A stretch of DNA of 6,963 nt, from assembly GCA_022736605.1 (NCBI GenBank), contig DZDB01000100.1:1-6963 (forward strand), read 5' to 3'. Under the pieces are notes generated by a model. That model ran no database searches. It was given only the letters and a program-made list of their open reading frames with translations, and was not told where the DNA came from. This document shows, piece by piece, positions 1 through 6,912 of the stretch (the stretch's first letter is position 1; every line of letters begins with the position of its first letter). The stretch comes from Sideroxydans lithotrophicus (GTDB lineage: Bacteria > Pseudomonadota > Gammaproteobacteria > Burkholderiales > Sulfuriferulaceae). The position numbers and the translations under genes are program-made.

Positions 1-72
1 TTCCACCGATTCCACCGATTCCACCGATTCCACCGATTCCACCGACTCCACCGATTCAACCGATTCAACCGA
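1..72 (-). repeat. 9 bp tandem repeat, 8 copies, coding (Ser-Val-Glu)n in chpA
   Basis: Eight head-to-tail 9 bp units run to the window edge, so the array may be longer. On the coding strand the order is TCGGTTGAA twice, TCGGTGGAG once, then TCGGTGGAA five times. All encode Ser-Val-Glu, residues 1062-1085 of ChpA. The unit is a multiple of three, so gain or loss of copies keeps the frame. The five identical copies at one end suggest recent expansion by replication slippage. The array sits in an acidic linker after the Hpt domain carrying His973. Confidence 0.95.
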
Positions 73-3000
73 TGATACTTCGGGTTCAGCGCAGTGGATT
101 GAACCCGGCTCGTTTGCAGCCAATGCGGCAATCAATTCGTTAGCGGGACGGGGCGCTTGCAAGGCACGCACGTCTTGCAACATGGTGTGCAGGGCAGTGA
201 TCGCGTCACCGACCTGATGGTGCTGTGCGGGCAAGGCCAGGTGGTTTTCGTGCAGGTGTGCCAGCCAGCGCTCCAGTGCATGGCCCAGTTCGGCCACGGC
301 GACAAATCCGGTGGTACCGGCAATGCCGCCCAGGGTGTGCGCGGCGCGCATGAAGTCATAGCCTACGGCCTCATGCGATGCACCGCATAAATGGGTGTAT
401 TCCGTACGCAAGGTGGCACAATGCTGGTCAGCTTCGCGCAGAAAAATATCCAGCAGGGGGCGAGCGATGAGGTTGGTGCCGATGGCGATCCGGTCATCTG
501 TGACGGGGATAAACGGGTTTGATTCAACCGGGTCAGCCAATTCAACCGGGTCAGCCAATTCAACCGGGTCAGCCAATTCAACTGCAGAGACTTGTGTCGG
601 GCTGTCAATTTCAGTGCGTAAATCAGCGTTCAGGCGCTCTGTAGGTACTTGGGCTGGTGTGTCCCAGCTCAACGGTGTGACACTTGGCAATGTGATGGTT
701 GGGGTGACGTTAATGTCTGTCGGGGCGGCAGGCATGGCGTCAGGCAAATCAATGTTTGTCTGTTGCGGCTCAGCAGGCAGTGTGTCTGCGGCGCTGGCTA
801 CCGTATCGGTTACGGCGGCCAGCGCAGGCTGGGCGCCAGTGCGCAATTGCGTGGCATTTGCGCTCAGTTCGGCCGCATCAATCACGGCGTGGCCGTGTTG
901 ACTCAGGCTGGCTATCCAGCCGGTGAATTGGGTGTGCGCTTGCGTCAGCAGATCCAGCAAGGCGGTGCTGGCGGGTTTGTCTTCCTGTAGCCACTGGTTG
1001 AGCAGTTGTTCAATGCTCCAGGCTGCTTCGCCCAGATCATTCAGGCCGACCATGCGGCCGCTCCCTTTCAGCGTATGGAAGCTGCGGCGCAAGGTGGTCA
1101 GGCTGTCATGATCGCGTGGTGCGGCGCGACTGACGACAAGCTGGCTGCTGATGGTGTCGAGGACTTCGTTGGCCTCTTCCAGGAAAATCTGTAGCAGCTC
1201 GGCATCCACTGCGTCGGCGCTATCAGGGGTGGCCTGGATATTGGACACGTCGGGTTCGGATGCTTCGGGCATGGCCAGATTGAGTGTGATTTCATCCACT
1301 GCCGCAGTATCCGCTTCGCTGACGCGCTGTAGCATCGTTGCAGTGTGCTGCTTGAGCGCATGGTCGCCCACCAGCTCGGCATCCTCGCTGAGCGTGCGCA
1401 GGCTATCTACCAGCTTTTTTTGGCTGTCCGCATCCTCCGGGGCGGATTGCCAGGCATTCAAATGCGTATGCACATCAACTTTGAGCGCATCCATTCCGGC
1501 TTCGACGCTGTGTTCGGTAGTGGTTGCTTCTGGTTCGATTTGGGCCTCGGCTTCGGGTGCAGCCAACCCCATTTTGCGCAGGACTGGCAGCAGTATCTGC
1601 GCGGCATCGCTGCGCTGGTGACGCAGTGCGTCCACGTATAGTCCGAGGCTGCTGAGCGCATCTGCGACCAGGCTAAAGTCGGCTTCTTCGGTCGGCTGGG
1701 CGGCATCACCAAACCGGGTAATGATGGCGCGTACAGCCTGCAGCATCTGGCTGGCATCGTCGAGTTGCAGAATTCCAAGCGCACCTTGTACTTGTGTCAG
1801 TGGGCTGTGCACTTGAACCAACGCAGCACGCTCGCTGCGCGGGTCGCGGAAGAAGGCGTCCAGGGTTTCTTCAATCTGCTGCAGGTTGGTCTGGACTTCG
1901 TGCGCGACCTGGGCAATGAGCAACCGCTCTTGTGCCTGGCGCGACATTTCATCCAGCAGGGGCACGTCAGGGATATGTGCCGTATCGAGTTCGCCGCTAA
2001 CGGCGGCACGCAAACGCTGTACCTGCACATCGGCCTGTTGCACCAGTTCGCCGGTGATGTGCTGATAATTTTCCAGCGTGTTCTGTATCAGCAGCAGGGC
2101 AGTGGCAACCTCCAGTCCGATGCTGTCCAGCCGATCAGCTGGCAGGCTGGACTCAGAGGTATGTGCAACTTGTGCCAGGAGTAATTGCAGTGGCGTGCTT
2201 TTGAGGGCAACAGCGCGATCCTGGAGTTGCAGTATCTGGGTATGAAACTGCGTCAGGCTGGCGTGATTGCCTGCACTGTATTTAAGCCAGGTTTCCTTGG
2301 CAGGCGCGAGCAGGCTGCGCAATTCCGCCAGCAAGGGTTGCAGTGCGGTCATTTCAGCGTTTTCGGCTGAGCCGGAAGGCATCAGGCTATCCAGGCCGAA
2401 AGTGGCTTTGACTTGCGTGACGTGGGCACTGACATGCGCACTTTTTGCTACAAAATAGAGAATGTCCCTGAGCAGGCGTTCAGCCACTTGAAACGAGCCA
2501 TCCGCTTGACGTCGCATTTGCAGGTCTATGCGGCCGCACAGTTGCTTGACGGCGAAATCGGGTTCAATCGCGTGATTAATCAGGCAATCCACAAAGGCAG
2601 TAGCGCCCCACCACAGCGTGCGATTGGCAGGCAGGGTCATCGCCAGTTCAATTTGATGGACGGCGCTGCGCATGGCAGCCAAGCCCTGGTCGGCATTTTG
2701 TTGACGCAGAAAGCCGAGCAACCCCCGCTGGAACTGGCTGCGTGATTTTTTGATCAAGTCTTTGATGTCGGCATCGGAGTGTGGCGTTGAAGCCGCTGCG
2801 GTTTTGGGTGCGCGCAAGCTGAGATCCGGAAAGAACAGGTCGCTCTCGGCGCTGTGCAGATTGCCGGTGGCAGTCTGGAGTTCTGCATACAGCGGATGCA
2901 GGCGCAATTCCAGATTCGGTTTGCCTTTGAGCAGGTCGTCAAGATACAGGCCGATTACCTGCGTCGTGCGGATCAGCAAATCCAGCGCAGCGGTCGGGTT

Positions 3001-3255
3001 TGGTGCAGTTTGCTGTTCCACGTTCAGCAGCAGCTTTTCGGCTTCCTTGCACACCAGTGTGACGCCTTGCAGACCGACCATTTCAATTGCGCCGCTGACC
3101 TGGTGAAAATGGGTGCGGGCGGTACGTAATGTGGCGGGGTCGTCCTGCGCGGGTGCGAACTGGCTCAACGCGGCGTGGGTTTTGAGCAAGGCCTGGTCAA
3201 TTTCGCTCTTTACCCAACTCAACGGGCCACTGTCGTATTCTTGAATCTCGCTCAT
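1..3255 (-). CDS. chpA: ChpA/PilL, multi-Hpt hybrid histidine kinase of the type IV pilus chemosensory system (N-terminal part, runs off left edge)
   Basis: This is the CheA-like kinase of the Pil-Chp system. It receives signal from PilJ through PilI and phosphorylates PilG and PilH. The frame is open from an ATG at 3255 to the window edge with no stop, giving 1085 codons of N-terminal region only. The start is chosen because AGGA lies 8 bases upstream. Residues 1-110 are a ChpA-type N-terminal Hpt-like domain (HQVSG, His51). About 170-260 is a second ChpA-type helical segment. About 440-510 is an Hpt-like fold with Thr487 where His is expected. About 684-785 is a canonical Hpt (HTLKGSG, His727), and 931-1030 another (HTLGG, His973). 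Linkers at 786-930 and after 1045 are rich in Ala, Pro, Thr, Val and Glu and hold two tandem repeats. The HATPase, CheW and receiver domains expected at the C terminus lie outside the window. Identity is confident from domain layout and position after pilJ; exact Hpt count and total length cannot be seen. Confidence 0.93.
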   Translation of the reverse strand, partial: MSEIQEYDSGPLSWVKSEIDQALLKTHAALSQFAPAQDDPATLRTARTHFHQVSGAIEMVGLQGVTLVCKEAEKLLLNVEQQTAPNPTAALDLLIRTTQVIGLYLDDLLKGKPNLELRLHPLYAELQTATGNLHSAESDLFFPDLSLRAPKTAAASTPHSDADIKDLIKKSRSQFQRGLLGFLRQQNADQGLAAMRSAVHQIELAMTLPANRTLWWGATAFVDCLINHAIEPDFAVKQLCGRIDLQMRRQADGSFQVAERLLRDILYFVAKSAHVSAHVTQVKATFGLDSLMPSGSAENAEMTALQPLLAELRSLLAPAKETWLKYSAGNHASLTQFHTQILQLQDRAVALKSTPLQLLLAQVAHTSESSLPADRLDSIGLEVATALLLIQNTLENYQHITGELVQQADVQVQRLRAAVSGELDTAHIPDVPLLDEMSRQAQERLLIAQVAHEVQTNLQQIEETLDAFFRDPRSERAALVQVHSPLTQVQGALGILQLDDASQMLQAVRAIITRFGDAAQPTEEADFSLVADALSSLGLYVDALRHQRSDAAQILLPVLRKMGLAAPEAEAQIEPEATTTEHSVEAGMDALKVDVHTHLNAWQSAPEDADSQKKLVDSLRTLSEDAELVGDHALKQHTATMLQRVSEADTAAVDEITLNLAMPEASEPDVSNIQATPDSADAVDAELLQIFLEEANEVLDTISSQLVVSRAAPRDHDSLTTLRRSFHTLKGSGRMVGLNDLGEAAWSIEQLLNQWLQEDKPASTALLDLLTQAHTQFTGWIASLSQHGHAVIDAAELSANATQLRTGAQPALAAVTDTVASAADTLPAEPQQTNIDLPDAMPAAPTDINVTPTITLPSVTPLSWDTPAQVPTERLNADLRTEIDSPTQVSAVELADPVELADPVELADPVESNPFIPVTDDRIAIGTNLIARPLLDIFLREADQHCATLRTEYTHLCGASHEAVGYDFMRAAHTLGGIAGTTGFVAVAELGHALERWLAHLHENHLALPAQHHQVGDAITALHTMLQDVRALQAPRPANELIAALAANEPGSIHCAEPEVSSVESVESVESVESVESVESVESVE
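523..582 (-). repeat. 18 bp tandem repeat, 3 identical copies plus a partial, coding Leu-Ala-Asp-Pro-Val-Glu in chpA
   Basis: Three exact copies of the plus-strand unit TTCAACCGGGTCAGCCAA occupy 523-540, 541-558 and 559-576, followed by a 6 bp partial copy at 577-582. On the coding strand this gives Val-Glu followed by three Leu-Ala-Asp-Pro-Val-Glu units, residues 892-911 of ChpA. It lies in the linker just before the Hpt domain that starts near residue 931. The copies are identical even at third codon positions, which points to recent duplication. The first eight plus-strand bases, TTCAACCG, are shared with two units of the 9 bp array at 55-72. Confidence 0.95.
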
Positions 3256-3263
3256 GATGCGCG

Positions 3264-3267
3264 TCCT
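3264..3267 (-). promoter_or_regulatory. Ribosome binding site of chpA
   Basis: AGGA on the minus strand lies 8 bases before the ATG at 3255, inside the 36 bp gap after the pilJ stop. It supports that start for chpA. Confidence 0.6.
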
Positions 3268-3291
3268 GTTTGGCTGGCGATAACCGGCAGG

Positions 3292-5415
3292 TCAGGCCAG
3301 TTTGAAGCCGGAAATGGATTTTTTCAGATCAGCAGCCAGGCCGCTCAATGCGCCAATGGACGTTGCAGTCTGTTCGGTTCCCGAGGAGGTTTGCTCGGTA
3401 ATGCTTTGAATACCCTGCATGTTGCGCGCGACTTTAGCGGCAGCCGCAGCCTGGGTCTCGGTGGCGGTCGAGATGTTTTCGATCAGCGTAGCCAGATTGC
3501 GTGACACTTGGCCAATTTCGGCCAGCGCCTGACCGGCGGCGTCAGACAGTTTGGCGCCTTCAACCACGCCCTGGGTGCTGGTTTCCATTGCCGCGACGGC
3601 GTCATGCGTATCGGACTGAATGGTTTTCACAATTGCGGCAATCTGTTTGGTCGCCTGGCCGGAACGTTCAGCCAGCCGTTGTACCTCTTCTGCCACCACC
3701 GAGAAACCGCGCCCGGCTTCACCTGCGGAGGCGGCCTGAATCGCGGCGTTCAGCGCCAGCACGTTGGTTTGTTCGGTAATATCGGAAATCAGCTCGACGA
3801 TTTCGCCAATTTCCTGCGACGATTCACCCAGGCGCTTGATTCGTTTGGCGGTGTCCTGAATCTGTTCGCGAATGCCATTCATGCCGGTGATGGAGTTTTG
3901 CACCGCATGGGTACCTTTTTCTGCCGCTTCAAGTGACTGGTGCGCCACTTGCGCAGACTGGCTGGCACTGACGGACACTTCGTTAATCGATTGCGACATG
4001 TCCAGAATGGCGGCCGAGGTGTCCTCAATCTCTTGTGACTGGCGTTGCGCGGCGGCACGCAGCTCGTCCGACAGCAACTGGGCTTTGCTGGTGGTGCTGT
4101 CCACCTGCTCGGTGGCGCGGTTGATCCCGCTGACCAGCATGCGTAATTCGTCGATGGTGAAATTGATCGAGTCGGCAATGGCGCCGGTGATGTCTTCGTT
4201 CACTGTGGCATTGGTGGTCAAGTCGCCTTCGGACAAGTCGCCGAGTTCGTTCAGCAGACGCAAAATCGCTTCCTGGTTGCGTTTGTTTTCGGTTTCACTC
4301 AACAGTGCGCGACGTTTCGTTTCGTTGTTATTGATATACGCAAACAATGCCAGGCCGGTCAACCCGAGCAAACCAGCCAAAATGGCCAGCGCGTTACCGA
4401 TGGAGCCAATTGATTCGTAGGCAGTAACGGCTTTTTCGCCGTCGGCGAGCAGCGTGTCACTGCCGCCGAAAATACCACCGCCTGCCTGCTTGGCTTCCAG
4501 CACTGGCTGAATGTTGGCCAATACGCCGTTGATTTTGTTTTCAAATGGCACCAGTGTATTGGCCATTTCGTCCAGCTTTGATCGGATGTCGGCGTTGCCG
4601 ATAGCAGTCAGGCGCATTTTTTCATTGCCATCGCGCAGCCCCAACAGATCGGCCTTGAACTGCGCCATATCTTTGCCGAGCAGGAAAATAGCATCCTGGT
4701 CAACGGTATCAAATGACAGCAGGGTGTTGGCGTTTTTGGCGATGCGCTGGGTCAACATCACCATCTGGTTGGCCAGTGAAATCTGGCGCTGACTCAAGTT
4801 GGCATCGGTCATCAGTCCGACCAGCTGCTCAGACTGTTCAAGCAGTTCCGCACTCGATTTGTTAATGCTGCCGACGTCGCTACGCAGGCTGACCAGCACT
4901 TTTTGTTGACCAAGGATGGTGTTGATCTGTGCTGACATCGGTTTCCAGTTGCTGTTGATCGTGGCGATCAACGGCTGAATTGAAGCAGGTGACGCGGGCA
5001 TGCTGCTGTTGCCATTCATCAGGCCGTCCAGGTTGGTCTTGTAGCGCATTTCGCTGTCTTTCAAGGCCTTGAATGCATCCGGGCTGCCAAGTAGTGCCAG
5101 ACCGGCATTCTTTGCGATACGTTGTGACAGCATCTGCATTTCGGTCGCGGTACCGACGTATTGAACCTTGTGTCCCACCTGGATCGTGTTGTAGATCAGC
5201 AGGCCGGCGGACAGTACCACCAGCGCCAGACCGCCGCCCAGCGTGATGCTGTATTGTTTTTCCAGTGGCAGGTGGCCAATCAGCGGTATCGTACCGGGCG
5301 TCTTGGCGGTGATTTTACGCAGGCCGTCCATGATGAGGGTGGTGTGCTGGGGTTCAGCGGCACTGTTTCCATTTTTATTGGATTTGAGGTTGAAGCTGGG
5401 GAAGGTGATGGCCAT
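3292..5415 (-). CDS. pilJ: PilJ, methyl-accepting chemoreceptor for type IV pilus control
   Basis: This is the inner-membrane chemoreceptor of the Pil-Chp system, 707 aa, close to the usual size for PilJ. A cytoplasmic N-terminal stretch is followed by a transmembrane helix at about 57-79, a periplasmic region at 80-338 and a second helix at about 339-360. The periplasmic part holds two PilJ-type sensor modules, each marked by the motif QRIAKNA (98-104 and 223-229). A HAMP-like segment follows at about 378-430, then the long coiled-coil signalling domain. Its conserved hairpin tip lies at about 538-585, with NVLALNAAIQAASAGEAGRG followed by FSVVAEEVQRLAERS. The C terminus ends ISGFKLA with no CheR-tethering pentapeptide. 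GGAG 6 bases upstream supports the start. The gene lies 41 bp after pilI and 36 bp before chpA; no pilK methyltransferase gene sits between pilJ and chpA. Confidence 0.97.
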   Translation of the reverse strand: MAITFPSFNLKSNKNGNSAAEPQHTTLIMDGLRKITAKTPGTIPLIGHLPLEKQYSITLGGGLALVVLSAGLLIYNTIQVGHKVQYVGTATEMQMLSQRIAKNAGLALLGSPDAFKALKDSEMRYKTNLDGLMNGNSSMPASPASIQPLIATINSNWKPMSAQINTILGQQKVLVSLRSDVGSINKSSAELLEQSEQLVGLMTDANLSQRQISLANQMVMLTQRIAKNANTLLSFDTVDQDAIFLLGKDMAQFKADLLGLRDGNEKMRLTAIGNADIRSKLDEMANTLVPFENKINGVLANIQPVLEAKQAGGGIFGGSDTLLADGEKAVTAYESIGSIGNALAILAGLLGLTGLALFAYINNNETKRRALLSETENKRNQEAILRLLNELGDLSEGDLTTNATVNEDITGAIADSINFTIDELRMLVSGINRATEQVDSTTSKAQLLSDELRAAAQRQSQEIEDTSAAILDMSQSINEVSVSASQSAQVAHQSLEAAEKGTHAVQNSITGMNGIREQIQDTAKRIKRLGESSQEIGEIVELISDITEQTNVLALNAAIQAASAGEAGRGFSVVAEEVQRLAERSGQATKQIAAIVKTIQSDTHDAVAAMETSTQGVVEGAKLSDAAGQALAEIGQVSRNLATLIENISTATETQAAAAAKVARNMQGIQSITEQTSSGTEQTATSIGALSGLAADLKKSISGFKLA

Positions 5416-5421
5416 GGTTGT

Positions 5422-5425
5422 CTCC
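5422..5425 (-). promoter_or_regulatory. Ribosome binding site of pilJ
   Basis: GGAG on the minus strand lies 6 bases before the ATG at 5415, in the 41 bp pilI-pilJ gap. Confidence 0.7.
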
Positions 5426-5456
5426 GCGTAGCGTGTGCTGATAATGAGTGTGAAGC

Positions 5457-5963
5457 TTATAAACCGGCTTGCAGGAATGCCGGATGGGTGACCAATGCGC
5501 GCATGTCGAGAATTTGCCAGCTCGCGGCATGCGCATCGGCGTGGGTGCCACTAATCCACGGTGCATTACTGGTTGTCGCCTGCTGTTTGTTTTCGATACT
5601 GCGGAGCCCCAAAGTCTGGTTTACCAGCAATGCGGCGTTGATGGAAAAACTGTCGTGGACCAGCAACAGGCGGGTGTCGGCGTCGGGTACGAGTGCCGGT
5701 TGGCCGATGAAGCCGGGCAGATTGACCACGCTGTAGAGCTTGCCGCGAATGTTGGACACACCCATGAACCAAGGCTGTGCCATCGGTACTTTGACCCACG
5801 GCATCGGGGCAATGACTTCGCTGATGTGGGCAAGGTCGATCAGCCAGTTCTCACTGCCTACACGCACCGCCAGGCTGGTAGCCAGCGAGGTCTGAGACGC
5901 GGCATTTTGCAGGCGGGCACTGAGATCCTGCTGAAATTGTCGGAGGCTTACGCGTTTGGACAT
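5457..5963 (-). CDS. pilI: PilI, CheW-like adaptor protein
   Basis: This CheW-family scaffold links the PilJ receptor to the ChpA kinase. It is 168 aa from the chosen start (MSKRVSLRQF), a normal PilI length. A single CheW domain covers most of the protein. Visible family features are the core strand near residues 40-50 (WLIDLAHISEV), the conserved GVSNIRGKLYSVVNLPGFIG segment at 68-87, and the C-terminal WQILDMRALV at 149-158 typical of PilI. An upstream in-frame ATG at 6026 would add 21 residues and overlap pilH by 38 bp with unrelated sequence, so I prefer 5963, which leaves a 25 bp gap after pilH. No strong Shine-Dalgarno is visible before 5963: only GAG 14 bases away. Translation may therefore be coupled to pilH. 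Confidence 0.93.
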   Translation of the reverse strand: MSKRVSLRQFQQDLSARLQNAASQTSLATSLAVRVGSENWLIDLAHISEVIAPMPWVKVPMAQPWFMGVSNIRGKLYSVVNLPGFIGQPALVPDADTRLLLVHDSFSINAALLVNQTLGLRSIENKQQATTSNAPWISGTHADAHAASWQILDMRALVTHPAFLQAGL

Positions 5964-5988
5964 GGTAATGAAATGAGCTCGTGGAGGA

Positions 5989-6351
5989 TTACAGCGAACG
6001 GATTTTCTGCAACAGGGCCGCACCATCGATGGGCTTGGTCATGTACTCGATGGCGCCCTGGCGCATGCCCCAGATTTTGTCGGTTTCCTGGTTTTTGGTG
6101 GTACACAGAATCACCGGGATGTGCTTGACGTCGTCGTCGCGCGAGATTGCGCGCGTGGCCTGAAAGCCATTCATGCCGGGCATGACCACGTCCATCAGGA
6201 TCAGGTCGGGCTTGAGTGACTTGGCTTTTTCGAGCGCCTCGGTGCCATTTTCTGCCATGTTGATTTCGTAGCCATTCTTGCCTAGAAGGTCAGCCAGAAA
6301 AAAACGTTCGGTCGGGGAGTCGTCAACAATCAGGATGCGTTGGATAGCCAT
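5989..6351 (-). CDS. pilH: PilH, single-domain response regulator
   Basis: This is a stand-alone CheY-like receiver of 120 aa, matching PilH in size and place. In Pseudomonas, PilH acts with or against PilG, is linked to pilus retraction, and may serve as a phosphate sink. The receiver features are intact: acidic pair Asp10-Asp11 (ILIVDDSPTER), phospho-acceptor Asp54 (LILMDVVMPGMNG), Thr84/Thr85 and Lys106 in the MTKP motif. There is no output domain. The start at 6351 is preferred because GAGG lies 5 bases upstream and MAIQRILIVDD is typical of the family. An in-frame ATG at 6366 would place that ribosome site inside the gene. The gap to pilG is 20 bp. It is told apart from PilG by gene order and by the PTERFFLADLL helix. 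Confidence 0.95.
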   Translation of the reverse strand: MAIQRILIVDDSPTERFFLADLLGKNGYEINMAENGTEALEKAKSLKPDLILMDVVMPGMNGFQATRAISRDDDVKHIPVILCTTKNQETDKIWGMRQGAIEYMTKPIDGAALLQKIRSL

Positions 6352-6356
6352 GGTGT

Positions 6357-6360
6357 CCTC
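6357..6360 (-). promoter_or_regulatory. Ribosome binding site that decides the pilH start
   Basis: GAGG on the minus strand lies 5 bases before the ATG at 6351 and within the five extra codons of the alternative ATG at 6366. It argues for the shorter protein. Confidence 0.65.
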
Positions 6361-6371
6361 AATCAATCAGG

Positions 6372-6773
6372 TTAAGCGGCCGCGCGCTGCGTAGTGTGGC
6401 GTTGCACGGCGCTGAGCAGGGTGTCTTTGGTAAACGGTTTAGTCAGGTATTCATTGGAGCCCACCATGCGTCCCCGCGCCTTGTCGAACAGGCCGTCCTT
6501 GCTGGATAGCATGATGACGGGGGTGGCGCTGAAACGGGTATTTTTCTTGATCAGCGAACAGGTTTGATAGCCATCGAGCCGGGGCATCATGATGTCGACG
6601 AAAATGATCTCGGGTGCATGCTCGGTGATTTTGGCCAGCGCGTCAAAACCATCTTCGGCCAGAATGACCTGGCATCCGGCCTGATTCAGGAAAATTTCCG
6701 CACTGCGACGGATGGTGTTGCTGTCGTCGATCACCATCACCTTGATACCCGTCAGATTTTTGCTGTCGCTCAC
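6372..6773 (-). CDS. pilG: PilG, single-domain response regulator
   Basis: This first gene of the cluster encodes a CheY-like receiver of 133 aa. In the Pil-Chp system PilG is the response regulator that promotes pilus extension and, in Pseudomonas, feeds cAMP signalling. The family residues are all present: Asp16-Asp17 (VMVIDDSNTIRRSAE), phospho-acceptor Asp60 (IIFVDIMMPRLDGYQ), Ser90 in the MLSSKDG segment and Lys112 in YLTKPF. SNTIRRSAEIFL and the DGLFDKARGRMVGS stretch are characteristic of PilG and separate it from PilH. The start codon is GTG at 6773, supported by GAGG 6 bases upstream. The gene ends with TAA, 20 bp before pilH. It lies 139 bp after the rubredoxin stop, so the operon promoter may be in that gap or further upstream. 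Confidence 0.96.
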   Translation of the reverse strand: MSDSKNLTGIKVMVIDDSNTIRRSAEIFLNQAGCQVILAEDGFDALAKITEHAPEIIFVDIMMPRLDGYQTCSLIKKNTRFSATPVIMLSSKDGLFDKARGRMVGSNEYLTKPFTKDTLLSAVQRHTTQRAAA

Positions 6774-6779
6774 GCTGTA

Positions 6780-6783
6780 CCTC
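6780..6783 (-). promoter_or_regulatory. Ribosome binding site supporting the GTG start of pilG
   Basis: GAGG on the minus strand lies 6 bases before the GTG at 6773. There is no in-frame ATG nearby that fits the family N terminus. Confidence 0.65.
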
Positions 6784-6808
6784 GTTGCAATTATTCGGTT
6801 TGTCGCCT

Positions 6809-6827
6809 GCCGGTCTGGGTGACCAGC
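6809..6827 (-). other. Short inverted repeat upstream of pilG
   Basis: GCCGGTC at 6809-6815 and GACCAGC at 6821-6827 flank a 5-base loop. Read as RNA from the minus strand, they pair over 7 positions with one G-U. No run of T follows on either strand, so it is not a classic intrinsic terminator for rubredoxin. It could be a leader hairpin, an operator half-site pair or chance. Confidence 0.3.
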
Positions 6828-6912
6828 GCGTTATGTCGCTCGCAATTGGGTAACGGACTGCGTGTCGTAATCTTTAATAATCCGTTTTATCCAGGCGCGA
6901 ATGGCCATTACA

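Larger units (their letters stand above)
6774..6912 (-). other. Rubredoxin-pilG intergenic region, possible operon leader
   Basis: These 139 bp separate the rubredoxin stop from the pilG start and contain no gene. The half nearest rubredoxin has an AT-rich patch on the minus strand (GGATTATTAAAGATTACG, about 6865-6882) that could hold a -10 element, but I found no convincing -35 partner at 16-18 bp. The region is the most likely place for the pil-chp promoter; this is inference from position only. Confidence 0.4.

Noticed and set aside
1..72. CRISPR array
   Set aside because: The units are 9 bp, directly contiguous with no spacers, and in frame with chpA.
395..901. Plus-strand reading frame with a Ser-Thr-Gly-Ser-Ala-Asn repeat, looking like a low-complexity surface protein
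   Set aside because: The repeat is the 18 bp chpA array read on the other strand. The chpA frame is open through the whole stretch with recognisable Hpt domains, and this frame has no family match.
3872..4420. 182-codon plus-strand Ser-rich frame opposite the pilJ signalling domain
   Set aside because: It lies entirely within pilJ, and the Ser-rich content is what the complement of a coiled-coil MCP frame would give.
5161..5736. 191-codon plus-strand reading frame opposite pilJ and pilI
   Set aside because: It crosses two conserved minus-strand genes and the gap between them, and shows no domain; it is a by-product of codon bias on the coding strand.
5964..6026. N-terminal extension of PilI from the upstream ATG at 6026
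   Set aside because: The added 21 residues overlap the pilH C terminus by 38 bp and do not resemble CheW-family N termini.
5469..6128. 219-codon plus-strand reading frame opposite pilI and pilH
   Set aside because: It is antisense to two well-supported genes, its translation shows no recognisable motif or domain, and it has no neighbour in the same orientation.
6809..6827. Intrinsic terminator for rubredoxin
   Set aside because: The stem is short and imperfect and no T run follows on the minus strand, so it is kept only as a low-confidence inverted repeat.
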